This document shows positions 36,833 to 47,967 of a stretch of 64,000 nt of DNA, piece by piece. The notes under the pieces are model-generated. The model worked only from the letters and a program-made list of their open reading frames with translations, was not told the DNA's origin and searched no databases. Positions within the stretch are counted from its first letter, which is position 1; the number at the start of each line of letters is the position of its first letter. Source of the DNA: Kudoa neothunni (Eukaryota > Cnidaria); contig OZ199839.1 of NCBI GenBank assembly GCA_964304625.1, positions 11,966,001-12,030,000 of the forward strand, in the 5' to 3' direction. The position numbers and the translations under genes were made by a program.

Positions 36833-38095
36833 ATTCTAAGTAATGGAACCTCTCTTGAAGGTATACCTTGTGCGATTCTCGCGTCCAACACTAACAAGTT
36901 GAAATTAAGTCCGATAAGCAATTGCAATTTTTATAATATTATTAAAAATTAATTCACATTTTTAATAGGGTATTTATTACAATTTTTTTAAAATTATAAT
37001 CTTTTATTTTATATTCAAAAGATAACAATCAAATTAAAATCTTCGCGTGTTTGGATAAAAAACGTAAAATATTCACTTCTGTATAAAAAAATTAAACAGA
37101 CCACAACATATTTTATAATAACTGGAATCCTAAAAGTTTCTTTATGTATTTTTATAAGTTCAATATAAGTAGAGTTAGAATTTACACTTAATTAGTCACA
37201 ATTATCTTTTTAAGTTGTTTTTTGAATTATTTCAAGTTAAAATTAATTTTCAGTAAAAATTATATGAATTTTATTTTATATATATTTTCGTCAGATAATT
37301 TTCAAGTTGGTAATTAAAACGAAAATACAGAAAATCCGACAGTCCGCACATGCGCGATAGTATAAGCGAATGTTTAGCACAAAATACTAAATAACGAATT
37401 AATATTTAAATTTTGATTTCTACAAATCTTTATCTAATGGAAAATTTAATATTAACTCGATCACATCCATAAATGACAAGGAAATAACAATATTTAATTT
37501 ATTATCAGATGTAAATAATTTATTTTAGTTTTCATTGATTATATCGATAAATTAAAATTTTTTATGGAGTTATAGTAGAAATAGCTTTTAGTCTAAAAGT
37601 ATATTCTTTTAATCGATTTTTTATATCACTCAATGAAATGGATAATCATTTTATTATCATTAGGTTAAATTGAAACATCAAACAATTAAATAAAATAATA
37701 TAATTAAAAATAAAATGCCTTTCACTGGCTAATCAATGCTAGTTTGTTTTAATTATTCAAAATATAAAAGCATTTATCTTCAAATGTCAAAATTTGTAAC
37801 CTCTCTGAGGTAATTTTAAATCCAATCAATACATGGTTTTCTGTTATAAAAAACACGAGAAATATAGTCCAAATTATTTGCACTGGGATTATATAAAAAT
37901 TTTGAGTGGAATATTAAAATGTTTTTTACAAGCAATATTAATTAGATGGCTTTTCGTATCACATATCTAAAAAAGGTAACCTGCCACTATCAATAAATCA
38001 ATAAATTCGACATAAAAAGGAAAATTAAATATCTGATAACTTATTTAAAACTAATTTTTAAATATTTTTTGAAAAATTTAATAATTACATTAGAT
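36833..38095. other. AT-rich intergenic DNA
   Basis: Nothing recognisable on either strand. Confidence 0.5.
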
Positions 38096-38654
38096 CAGGG
38101 GTTTTTAACCGTTTTTTTAAATTTAACCCCTTGCGTTGAAACCCAAATTCATATTTACTTTAAGGTTCTATAATAGTCTAGCTATGACATAGGCAATTTG
38201 CATAAGAACTTCTAATTATAAGACATGTACGCCTGTGCAATAACAATTTTTAATCCCATCAACTCTTACTCACAAGCTTTCAACAAATTTTATTTTTTAG
38301 TTTATGCTAAATTAGACTATTTCTACTACAACCTTTCGCTCTTAAGGTCAAAAATAATTAAAAATTGTCAAAACTAATGACACCTAATTATTGTTTACAA
38401 TACAAATGGCCACTTTAAGTAATATTATTATTAGGTTCCATCACTAAAAAATAAACGAGCAATATAAGAAAATTTCTGCCAACTTTTTATTGAGTTTAAT
38501 AGCCCTGTAATATAATTCCTTAAAAATCCTTAAATACGTCATAAACCCTTTAGCGAAAAAATTGCCTCCATCAAATTTTTCATTTCACTTAATTTATCCC
38601 CTTTTATTTAAAATATGCCCACAAGGGTAAATTACCACCGGTTGAGGACCACTG
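38096..38654. mobile_element. hAT-like MITE, copy 1
   Basis: The ends are CAGGGGTTTTTAACC and, reversed, CAGTGGTCCTCAACC, the typical hAT terminal pattern. The length is 559 bp with no coding capacity. The flanking octamers CATTAGAT and ATCTAGAT match only in their last five bases, so the 8-bp target duplication is decayed or absent. Its middle is similar to 60900-61180. Confidence 0.75.
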
Positions 38655-40290
38655 ATCTAGATGATTCATTTTAGGTTCGGTGTAGATACTTAGTTAACCC
38701 GACTTGTTGAGACTGGTTGTAAGTTCCAAAAAAATAAAGAGAAAGAAATTTTTATATAATATAAGGTTTTAACTCACAAGCTAAGTATGTTGTTTCTTTA
38801 TAATGATCGTGAGAGACATATCAGCTTCGTATTTTACAATGATGGTGATTTCTAACTACGTCAACGTCAAAAAGACAAAATGCAAGACCGGAAATATCCT
38901 TCGCCAACGATCATTGTCACGAAACTTTTATAAAGCTTAGAAAATTAAAAAAATTTCAAATAATAATAGGAAACGTTTTTGTATGAATTAATACGGAAAT
39001 GTTGAAAGTTGTATTCATAGTTTTTAATGCAATAATACTGTCCTCAATTTATTGATTAATGATAAATTAGTGGTACATGTCATAATTAGGTTAAATTCAA
39101 CATAAATGTTGCGCTTTTAATTAATCTAATAATTTACATTAATTAAGTTGATATTTAGGGGTTGTACAGCTGCGTGCATTATAGTTCATGCTGGAAAAGA
39201 TGAAATTTACTTGCTCGAAGAAATAAGTTTCATAAGTAATATTTTAATTATAAAATTTTATCTATTTTTGTAATCTCCTTCAAACGATCTTAAATTTAAT
39301 ATCGATAAGAAAAATGTTCCAAATTAGAGTATATTTAAAAAGTTTTGTTTAATTCTTTCTATCGGCTGACAAAAAATATAAATGAATGTTTTTGGAAAAA
39401 ATCTTAATGCAGATAATTCAAATATTTGTACAAAGTTAGAGAATTTGAAATAATATAATTACAATTTCATGACTTATATTTACGTACGTAGGTCGTTCCT
39501 CGCATCGCTTATTGCAACCGATATTACTAATACGAATTTTTACACCAAAAGAGTGTGCTTGAATTTCTTTACATTCAAATAAGAAGATTATATGATTCCA
39601 GGAAAATAATCACCTCCATATCTATTTAATTTCATCTTTTCCGCGATTGGGTACAATAACGCTTAGAGTGAAATCTTCGACTCCTCGCACACATCTTTCG
39701 ATTCTTTTTGAAGTAAAGTTGTTATGTTTTATTTATAATCGATTCATTTAACAAAATATATTACATTACTCGATAATTAATACTTTTTTAAAATTGTAGA
39801 TAATGTTTTGGCGATGAAACTATAATATGAGCGTTTTAATGACAAAATTTACATACAAAATAAATAATCGAAAGGCGATGTTGTAATACACAAGGTTAAT
39901 ATATATTTAATACCTACTAATTTACATAGTTAGATATAACTTTTTTTTCGTACGGATTTGTTATAAAAATAATGATATAGGTTTAGTTTCGATACTCGGT
40001 ATATTATTAAGTACATATTGTGTTTGAATTAATCATAATAATTAATACTTGTAAAGTGGAGAATTTCTTTAAAGCATCAGTAAAGAAAGTATAATTAAAT
40101 TTTAAATATGAAGAATTTTCAATGACTAAATAATTATTTTCGTTGTAAGAATCAAGATATTAAAATATTATACAATAAATTCAATATTCCCAGGAAAATT
40201 CTTTTGGTTGATAATATAAAATTTTATATTAAATTTTGCCATTAGAAAAAGCTTCAAAAATAGTAATACGATATTAAGATTAAAATATCA
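38655..40290. other. AT-rich spacer downstream of the lipase gene
   Basis: No open frame or repeat pair was recognised. Confidence 0.5.
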
Positions 40291-40293
40291 TTT

Positions 40294-41560
40294 CTATGAG
40301 ATATTAAGTTTATTAATGTATTTTTCCAGTAATTCCAAAATTTCGTTACTTCGAAGAGCTGCTGTATGTTTAAAGCCTTCTAGAGCGGTAACCTTATTTT
40401 GAAAATTTTTGTTTTTATTAGCAATAATTTTGCAGGAATGTAATTCATCATCAGTGAGTGTACCATCCCCACTGACATGTTTGAATTTATTATGCTTCAA
40501 TACGTTATTACGATTAACTGTAAATGTATCAATAGTTGGTATTCCTGTACTGAAAATGCAGTAAAAGGGAACGTTGATTGGTTTTTCTACCCATATATCA
40601 GGTATACTCATATTTTGAAAAATCTTAGCCATCATTCTATGTTGTGAATCATATGTATCCGAAATGTTATTAATCGTATAAATCTTAGATTCTTTTTCTA
40701 GGAGAATCTATATTAATTATAGGATAGAGATGAAATAAACTTAAAAAACGTACTCGATTTGGACCAAAATAGGATCGGCTAGGTTTCAAATAATAAATTG
40801 AGGGATAGGTGAGGAACATGTCATTAGAAAGATATTGTTTTGCCATGTTTAAAGCAGATTTCTCGCCAGTATAAAAATAATTCCACGTGGCGAATGCTTT
40901 GATTGACCCAGCAAGCGCACCATTGATTGATATCCATGAGGCAATATGTTGTTTTTTCCAGAATTGATCTTGTTCCGAAAGAAATGAATGGGTTAGAGCA
41001 CTTCCCATACTGTGTGAAATGAGCACAGCCTTTTTCTTCGTAATATTAACTAACTGAGTGATTTTGCTCTTTAATTCGGCAAAATAATAATCTTTATATG
41101 GTTGTGCTATATTTATTTTAGTTTGGTAATCTCTTTGTAAGTTTACATGGCAGTTTTCGGAAATCATATGGTGCTCCCAAAAGGTCTTCCATGTTTTTGT
41201 ATCCCTTAAGTTGCAAAAAATTAATAATATTTGTAAATATTTTCTTAAATCGAATGAATTGGGTGCCGATTGCCTCAACATTGAACACATCCCCGAATAG
41301 AAACGTTCCAATTTTTACTCCCTTCACATCCACCATCATATTGAATTTTCGATCATATTCCAATCTATTTCAGTAATAAATAACGTTTAAAAATTTTATT
41401 TCAAGAATATACCTGAAATATTTATGAAAACATGGAATGTCAATTATTGAATTTACGTCTAACCAGATCAAATGGATCGACGGATCTTTGGAACATGCAG
41501 AAGGTAAACGAGCATTACTCTCTATTTTACCATATAATTTACTAGATAGCAATCCAGGAA
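40294..41560 (-). CDS. LCAT / lysosomal phospholipase A2-like lipase (5' end missing)
   Basis: The family hydrolyses or transfers acyl chains of phospholipids in lysosomes or outside the cell. Four exons are readable: 41560-41413, 41364-41147, 41106-40754 and 40707-40294, with introns of 48, 40 and 46 nt whose GT...AG ends keep the frame. The N-terminal block VPGLLSSKLYGKIES is followed by a cysteine-bearing segment with LIWLDVN, matching the lid region. RLEYDRKFNMMVDVKGV and LLGAPYDFRKLP come next. The nucleophile elbow SHSMGS is at about 41000, the Asp region is GDGTLTDDELHSC (about 40465) and the His is in EGFKHTAALRSNEI (about 40360). Thus the full Ser-Asp-His triad is present. The stop is at 40294. 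The first exon with a signal peptide was not found upstream. No frameshift is seen, so it looks functional. Confidence 0.9.
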
Positions 41561-42475
41561 CTTTAAAAATTAGTTAGATATTGACACATACGTATTGGAC
41601 ACTAATAATAATATAATAATAATAATTTACTAATAATTATAGGATTTCTATCAGATAACTTCTTTACACTCTTTACACTCTTTACACTCTTTACACTAAT
41701 GGTTTCATTTTTATCTTTTCTTTTTTTTTTGAAAATATTCAAAAAGTGCACTTCTTTCACAACTATTTATATAATTGTAATATATAAAATTTTTATAGCT
41801 TTACATAGGAGTAAAAAGAGTAGTTTATAAAATGGTATCATCATAATTTTTATTAAAGTATCACTATTGAATTATAATATTTGAAATGATAACATTTTGC
41901 ATCGTTACTAAAATAACTTTGTAATGTTTGTTTTCTATCTATTTATAAGTAGTAAATAAATTGGCTTCTATTGATATATTTCAATTGTTGTATTCGCGCA
42001 ACGGAGTTTAGTATTCTAATCAAACACCGAATATTATGTAATATCGTTAGTATAACATGTAACGGTCGTAGTTATAGTTCCAGTTACGTAACTGAAAGTA
42101 GTATCAATGTTGTTGATTATAGTTTATTGGCGCCTAATACTTGAAATCGATGTCGATGTATTAGCTTTTATAGATTGTCCAAAATCAGGTATATCAGGAA
42201 AATTCTCTTAGAAACTCAATTTTTTTATAATAATAATTACGTAAAATAGTTAGAGGACAAAATGCAAACAATAAATTAATAATACGACATAAAAATTTAT
42301 TAGCAGTTTTGAAATTATTTATTAATTGTAACTATAATTTTTTTTAGTATAAATTCCTTCATTGTATGAATGCAATCGATGATAGTGTATAATTGACATT
42401 GATGTTTAACAGAATAATACCTAAATAAGGATATTAGTAACTATTAATGCTCGTACTTCATCACAGCTATCACCT
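41561..42475. other. Upstream region of the lipase gene
   Basis: It must contain the first coding exon and promoter if the gene is active, but neither could be identified. It includes four copies of CTTTACACT (41662-41697). Confidence 0.4.
41662..41697. repeat. 9-bp tandem repeat, four copies
   Basis: CTTTACACT repeated four times without change. Confidence 0.9.
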
Positions 42476-42480
42476 TTAAC

Positions 42481-42573
42481 CCTCTAACGACATGAAAAAA
42501 ACTTACCTCTAACGACATGAAAAAAACTTACCTCTGACGACATGAAAAAAACTTACCTCTAACGACATTGGGG
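42481..42573. repeat. 25-bp tandem repeat at the left end of piggyBac B
   Basis: The unit CCTCTAACGACATGAAAAAA plus ACTTA starts at 42481, 42506 and 42531, and a partial fourth copy at 42556. The third unit has one change (CTGACG). Confidence 0.95.
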
Positions 42574-42817
42574 TAGATTTAACTCCAGATTTTTTTTGGA
42601 TTATTTTATTTGTAAAATTAATACAAAGTAATACGCAAGGTTATAAAAAATTCATACGAACAGATTTCAAGGAAAATACAGAATATTGACATCATTAAGC
42701 CCATTTTAATCCTATCGGATGATTTCGCGCACTGTTCAAAAACTTGTATAAATGCGTATTTTTTGTAAGCATAAGTAGACGAATAAATAAAAAATAATAT
42801 ATAATCAATTTAATTGT

Positions 42818-44387
42818 TCATTTTGAACAATCAGAACAGATTTTTGATGAGTGATCTTTGCAATAATACCGTTGACAGTTTTTGCAACATAAGGTCGTTT
42901 TTTTATCGTTTTTTCGGGGACATAATTGGCATCTAGATTGCGATTTCGAATTTGAAGGAACATTATGTTTATTTTTATTGGATGTAAGAGTTCTTTTGAC
43001 TACTTTTTCAATTTTAGTATTTCTACTAAGAAGTGGCCTGTACAATAATTCTGCCATTTCTTTTAAAAAAACTCTTCTTTTTGGGGGATTTTCCTTAAAA
43101 ATGTTTTTATAGATGCAGAAGGTGTTGATTAATGATATGTCAATTATATTATAAAATACGACGACTGGCCATCTTTTGCAGAACCTACGAACGGATACTG
43201 AAGATATCATCCTGTCGACAGTATCGACCCCACCTTTAGTGCTATTGTAGTGCTCTATAACGTGTGGTTTTCTGTCATTTTGTAGATTTCCTACGTTGGT
43301 GTTATTTGTTCCTGTCGATAGCAAATTAACGGCCTTTCCTTTCTTGGGAACATATGGCGTTATCATGCTTTTCTCATGGAAGAGAAATAAGGTACTATGC
43401 AACGCCCTGTTCCTTGATGGAAGCACACATGGAGGCAAATCTCTCTTATTATTCCTTATAGTTCCAAGATAAGTAAGGCGTTTTTGCAGCAACTTTGATG
43501 CCAGTGATAGCGACGAAAAAAAATTATCCGCAACAATGTTCCTCCCAGAATTGTACAATAGAGATGCAATTGAAAGAACAACGCTTTCGCCAACTCCAAC
43601 ACTTCTAGTAGCGTGTTCACCATTTTTCCCGAGATAAGGAGAAATATTGAGGACATATTTTTCAACGGGATCAGCCATGAGAAAAAATTTAATACCATAT
43701 TTCGCCGGTTTTTTAGGCATATATTGCCTAAAGGAGCATCTTCCTTTAAAAGGGAAAAGTTGTTTGTCAATTGTGACGTCTTCATGAGATGCTTCGTTCA
43801 CCCACATGTTCCAAACATTACGAATTGCAGCAAATTTATCAACACTTTTTTGCATTCTTGTGCCTTTGTTGTCAAAGTGTAGTGCTCGCGATATTTGTAA
43901 AAAGCGAGTTTGAGAAAAAAGCTGACGATAAATTGGCTTCCCTTCAGATAAACTAAAAGTTCATGCAAAGGTTCCGCTCTCTCTTGATGAATTCCCATTA
44001 AGATAAGGATTCCCAGGAACCCTTTAAATTCAAACATCATCAATTTCTTTCCATGAATTGTGGAAATAATCGCGTCGAAACATATTGTGTTTTTAATAAT
44101 TTCTCCACAAATATCTTCATTAAATAATATCAAAAACTTCTTTTATGCGTTGAATACAGTAAATTGTTGGTCCTGGATTACGATTCATTATGTTTTCAAT
44201 TGATGTTTTTTGAAACAGATGGCTTAATTAGGCTCCAAACAATCCCATTTTTTCCCTCAGCGGAGTCTTGGTTACATTCGATTTCATAGCATTCGTCGGA
44301 TGATTCTAAAAACTCAGATAAGCAGTCTTTGACTTTACTACCATATGATTCGAGCTCCTCAATAAATTCGGACAAATCACTGCTCAT
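42818..44387 (-). pseudogene. piggyBac B transposase, near complete, frameshifted
   Basis: The start codon at 44387 opens the acidic N-terminus MSSDLSEFIEELESYGSK. Middle coding continues at 43798-44133 (FEFKGFLGILILMG). The 345-codon frame (43855-42818) starts within VDKFAAIRNVWNMWVNE. It contains the first catalytic Asp in TIDKQLFPFKGRC (with Lys where most relatives have Glu), the second in IVADNFFSSLSLA and the third in KGGVDTVDRMIS. The zinc-binding tail RCQLCPRKNDKK, CCKNCQRYYCKDH and CSDC is complete. A piggyBac transposase excises precisely at TTAA. At least two frameshifts (about 43830 and 44150) separate the parts, so it is probably inactive but recently so. Confidence 0.88.
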
Positions 44388-45408
44388 ATTTACGTTTTAA
44401 AACAAGCCAACCACGTGTGTTTAATGATGCTATTTGTTAGGTTATCTGTCGCCTTTTTATTTACTAATTAAAATACTTAAGAATTTTAACGACTATTGTT
44501 CAAAAGTAATAAAATATGATATTCTAAGAGTTAAATGTTCGCCCTATAACCTGTGAGAATACATCGTCCCCATGTTTTAGATAATTTCGTAAAATTTTAT
44601 AAAAGATTTAGTATTTAAAATATATCAAATAACATTTATTAAACATGTATCAATTTATGTGAGAACAAGAGAAATCACACACCATGTAAATAACGAAAAT
44701 ATCCGATGCAATGATAATGGCGTCCGAATACGATTATTAGGATTAATCTATGATATTGTTGAAATTTTCCTCCAAAATCTCTCATTAGAATATACTAAGG
44801 TTTCATCAAACGTTTTATAATAATATTTTAACTAAATTTATCCAAAAAAAATCTGGGGTGAAATACACCCCAATGTCGTTAGAGCTAAGTTTTTTCTTTT
44901 AAGCTTAGTTTCACATTTTTTTTTCTGAGCTTCCCCCAACTTATGTAACTTATAAAATTATGAGAATAGCTAGAATTTCAAATTATTTGATGCTAATAAG
45001 TCACTGCAAAATTTACACCCTCCGATTAAAATTGGGGTATTTTTACACCCCACATTTTTATTAAGCTAAATTATTCCAAATACAAAATAATTTTTGAAAA
45101 TTTTGAAGTATTTTTATGGATTAACTTTGAAATTATAGACCGATATTTCTAGCTAAGCATGTACAGCGCATGCGCACAAATCAAAATTGATCACATTGCA
45201 GAAGCAGATTGTTTATTGGCAATACGTTTAAGATTCTATTTTAGGAAAGCTTTTAAGCAGCATTAGAATTATTTTGTTAAATGAACGAACAAAAGAATAC
45301 CAATAAGAATAAGAAAAAATTGACATATAATTATCGGTTTAAACAAACAAATAAAACAAATATGATTGGAATGAAATTTGCAGCAAGATGAAGCACAAAC
45401 GTCGCATT

Positions 45409-46296
45409 TTATTTTGGCTTTTCTATCATATTTCCTATCGCAAAATCGACATCTCCCGTAACTATTTTGTCCAATTGGATATAACAGATATAATAGATAT
45501 AACAGATATAACAGATAACAGAGGAGTCTTCACTAGCTGTCATATTTTGTTTCCGTCTCAAAAGCAGTCGATGTGTCAATTGGGTTGCCATCATTTTCAA
45601 AAATTCCCTCCGGAGTAATTTTGAGGAAGGGAATAAATTTTTGTATATATAAAACGCATTAATCAGACTGATATCAACCATGTTAAAGAAAACAATTAAC
45701 GGCCAACGACAAGATATTCGTCGCAAATTTATTGCTGCCAATAATCTGGAAATCGTATCAACTCCGCCTTTTACTGCAATGTAATGCATAATGCATAATG
45801 CATAATGCATTATGACATCGGGTTTTAGTGGCCTTTCTGTTGATATTTGGGTGTTTGTTGAGAAGGAACAAAGCATATATCTTAGCATTATTTTTTTGTT
45901 ATTAAAAACAAAGAGATGAATGAAGAGAAGTCGTTTTATCTGGTCTCAAATATGGTGGTATCTCCCTCTTATTTGAACGCATCGTTCCAACAATCGTAAG
46001 TTTTTTTTGTAACAATTCATCCGCTAACTCAATAGACGTGAAAAAATTGTCACATCCCTCGTATCATTTTGAGATTGCTTTCCCAAATAGACAATTGCAT
46101 TGCAAACAAAAGTTGACTTTGGGTCAGTTATTAAAAAACACTTTAAACGTATCAAGAATTTCATTAACATTCTGCAAAACGAAGGATGAAACACCAGCAC
46201 GACTGGTCAAAATATTTTCGGCCGCAGTTCTAGATGTCGAGGGTTTTTCAATTGTCCATAAGGTTCCATTCTTATCTATTAAAGAGTCAGATGGAG
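45409..46296 (-). pseudogene. piggyBac C transposase, main part, internally deleted
   Basis: Adjoining the gypsy insertion the frame reads DSLIDKNGTLWTIEKPSTSR. A large internal deletion then joins it to DPKVNFCLQCNCLFGKAIS, losing the first catalytic Asp. The second Asp is in [17 protein letters not shown] (about 46040) and the third in VKGGVDTISRLLAA (about 45770), where the usual VDR after it is changed. Simple-repeat expansions have invaded the coding sequence (GCATAAT units at 45785-45810 and ATAACAGAT units at 45480-45520). It is non-functional. Confidence 0.85.
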
Positions 46297-46448
46297 TGTT
46301 GGATATATATATTCTTTTATATTTGACTTATGCTCGATATTAATCGTTTTGTGTCGTGTCTTGCAAAAGTGTTTCTATGGCGCTAACCAGGATGAGTGCG
46401 AAACAGGATACAGCGGGAGACTCAATGAATGAGGGAGCCGAGACAACA
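46297..46448 (+). repeat. 5' LTR of gypsy element
   Basis: 152 bp, TG...CA, identical to the 3' LTR. It contains the gag start codon at 46377, so its last 72 bases are coding. Confidence 0.95.
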
Positions 46449-47033
46449 ATTGGCGCAGTGGCAAAAACTTTGAATTGCTATGACGGTGGCTCGCCAGCGA
46501 AAATGTGGTTTGACAGAATCGAAATGTTGTGTGGCCTAAACAAGATAGCAGAGGCCTCCTGGACAACCCAGGTCCTGTTGCTACTGTCAGAGTCTGTATA
46601 CGGTCGCGTGATAAACGCTGGATTTTCGAAGGAGTCAACCTACTCGGCCGTAAAAGAATTCGTCTTGGAAAGGTATGACGACAAAAAAACCTCATACTTA
46701 CTACAGGATGAATTTGTCAATTTAAAACAAGAGGTTGGTGAAGATCTGAGAAGTTTTGCTGACCGAATCAACGCTGTAGGAAGGCGGGCGTTCGCAAACT
46801 GCCCGGACACCCTCATGGAAACCACGTTGACAAATCAACTGGTCAAAGGCATCGCCAATGACGAAATTAAAAACTCATTGTTAGCAACGGCCATGGAGAG
46901 CTTCGAGATAACGTTAGAAGCAGGTAGACGGATAGAATTGTCTATTGCTCAACGCAGGAGTCATCCTGAGGGAACAGCGACTCTAATGAACCACTTGTCG
47001 TTGTCGAAATATGACGAACTAGAAAAAAAGTAG
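46377..47033 (+). CDS. Gypsy Gag (capsid region), intact frame
   Basis: Gag assembles the virus-like particle. The first ATG in frame is 46377, inside the 5' LTR (MALTRMSAKQDTAGD); the frame reads through the LTR edge and the primer-binding site (TIGAVAKTL). The capsid-like part has WFDRIEMLCGLNKIAEASW and a later FADRINAVGRRAF, typical of Ty3/gypsy retrotransposon Gag. The frame stops with TAG at 47031-47033, right after a run of seven A at 47023-47029. Reading the heptamer A AAA AAG at 47024-47030 with a -1 slip continues into the zinc-knuckle frame. No lesion is seen within the frame. Confidence 0.9.
   Translation: MALTRMSAKQDTAGDSMNEGAETTIGAVAKTLNCYDGGSPAKMWFDRIEMLCGLNKIAEASWTTQVLLLLSESVYGRVINAGFSKESTYSAVKEFVLERYDDKKTSYLLQDEFVNLKQEVGEDLRSFADRINAVGRRAFANCPDTLMETTLTNQLVKGIANDEIKNSLLATAMESFEITLEAGRRIELSIAQRRSHPEGTATLMNHLSLSKYDELEKK
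47024..47030 (+). promoter_or_regulatory. -1 ribosomal slippage heptamer A AAA AAG (gag to protease)
   Basis: In the Gag frame the codons are GAA AAA AAG TAG, so the heptamer A_AAA_AAG sits directly before the stop. The next frame (codon positions matching 47048) is exactly -1 and continues as [11 protein letters not shown]. This is a canonical slippery sequence. No downstream pseudoknot was tested. Confidence 0.7.
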
Positions 47034-47587
47034 ATTCACTAGCAGGAATGTTGAAGGAATTCGCCATGGCCAACAGAGGGAACACAGATAAAAAAAGAAG
47101 ATTTGGAGTATGCTATACCTGTGGTAAAAGAGGTCATTATTCTAGAAATTGTAGTCTAAATAAAACCAAAAAGTCTGATATTTATTTGTGTGGTTTATCT
47201 TGTGCGCGGCGCGATAAGAATAATCTAGTGTATTTGGACGTTAGAATTTCTGGGGTTGAGACCCAGGGACTGATTGATACAGGATCAGAGAAAACTTTCA
47301 TATGTCCAGCGATGTTACCGAAAGTGGGCGCTAGTTTAGAACCAAAACCTCTGTCTGCAATTATGGCTGACGGGTCCATTGCGAAAATCTTTGGTAGATC
47401 GTCACTGGATATCGAGTGTAGTTATGGCCACGTCAAGCTTGACGTTCTTGTGATGAAGATGCAGGGGAACTCACTCATTCTAGGTATGGATTTTTTGAAA
47501 TCCTCTGGGCTAGTGTTGAATTTCGAAACTATGTCGGTTGACTCTGGTAGAAACATCCCGGTTAATAGTACCGTTTTAAAAAGATGA
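47031..47587 (+). CDS. Gypsy nucleocapsid zinc knuckle and aspartic protease
   Basis: It would be translated by -1 slippage from Gag; the first internal ATG is at 47048 or later. The CCHC knuckle [14 protein letters not shown] (about 47115-47155) binds nucleic acid. The protease active site is [11 protein letters not shown] (about 47270-47300), with the flap [11 protein letters not shown] and the C-terminal SLILGMDFL as in retropepsins. The protease processes the polyprotein. The frame stops with TGA at 47585-47587, just after the heptamer T TTA AAA (47575-47581). Confidence 0.9.
47575..47581 (+). promoter_or_regulatory. -1 ribosomal slippage heptamer T TTA AAA (protease to RT)
   Basis: The protease frame reads GTT TTA AAA AGA TGA. 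T_TTA_AAA is a canonical -1 slippery heptamer two codons before the stop, and the -1 frame is precisely the RT frame ([12 protein letters not shown]). Confidence 0.7.
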
Positions 47588-47967
47588 TTGGTGAAGAATT
47601 TCAAAGTTTATTCTACAAAACTGATGGTGGACTGAAAAGTGTTTCCGGTTTCGAGCATAAAATTCAAATAAGAGGCAATGCGAAACCCTTTAAACAATGT
47701 CTACGAAGAACAGCTTACACTCACCGACTAGAAATCCAAAGGCAAGTCCAGAAACTAATAGACGATGATATAGTAGAGGAATCACAGAGCCCTTGGGCAT
47801 CTAACGTAACCCTTGTCAAGAAAAAGGACGGAAGTTACCGCTTATGTGTTGATTACCGTCAGCTGAACGATCTAACTGTAAAAAATTCATACCCACTGCC
47901 GAGGATTGATGATATATTGGATAATTTGAGTGGAGCCCAAGTTTTCTCAACTTTGGATCTATCGGCC
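47581..47967 (+). pseudogene. Gypsy reverse transcriptase, N-terminal part (interrupted)
   Basis: It contains the fingers/palm start: [19 protein letters not shown], then [20 protein letters not shown] and [19 protein letters not shown]. The first catalytic Asp is in STLDLSAG. Coding is lost just after this at about 47967, where foreign DNA begins. The rest of RT resumes at about 52580, with about 13-16 residues missing between the two parts. Confidence 0.9.

Larger units (their letters stand above)
42480..44898 (-). mobile_element. piggyBac element B
   Basis: It lies between TTAA at 42476-42479 and TTAA at 44899-44902. The inner parts of the two ends are inverted copies (CTCTAACGACATTGGGGT and its complement). 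The left end carries a 25-bp unit repeated three times plus a partial copy (42481-42573) that the right end lacks. The minus strand has a transposase with a 345-codon open frame. Confidence 0.9.

Noticed and set aside
45388-45618. Plus-strand frame with DITDIIDITDITD repeats
   Set aside because: It is the antisense of a simple-repeat expansion within the piggyBac C transposase.
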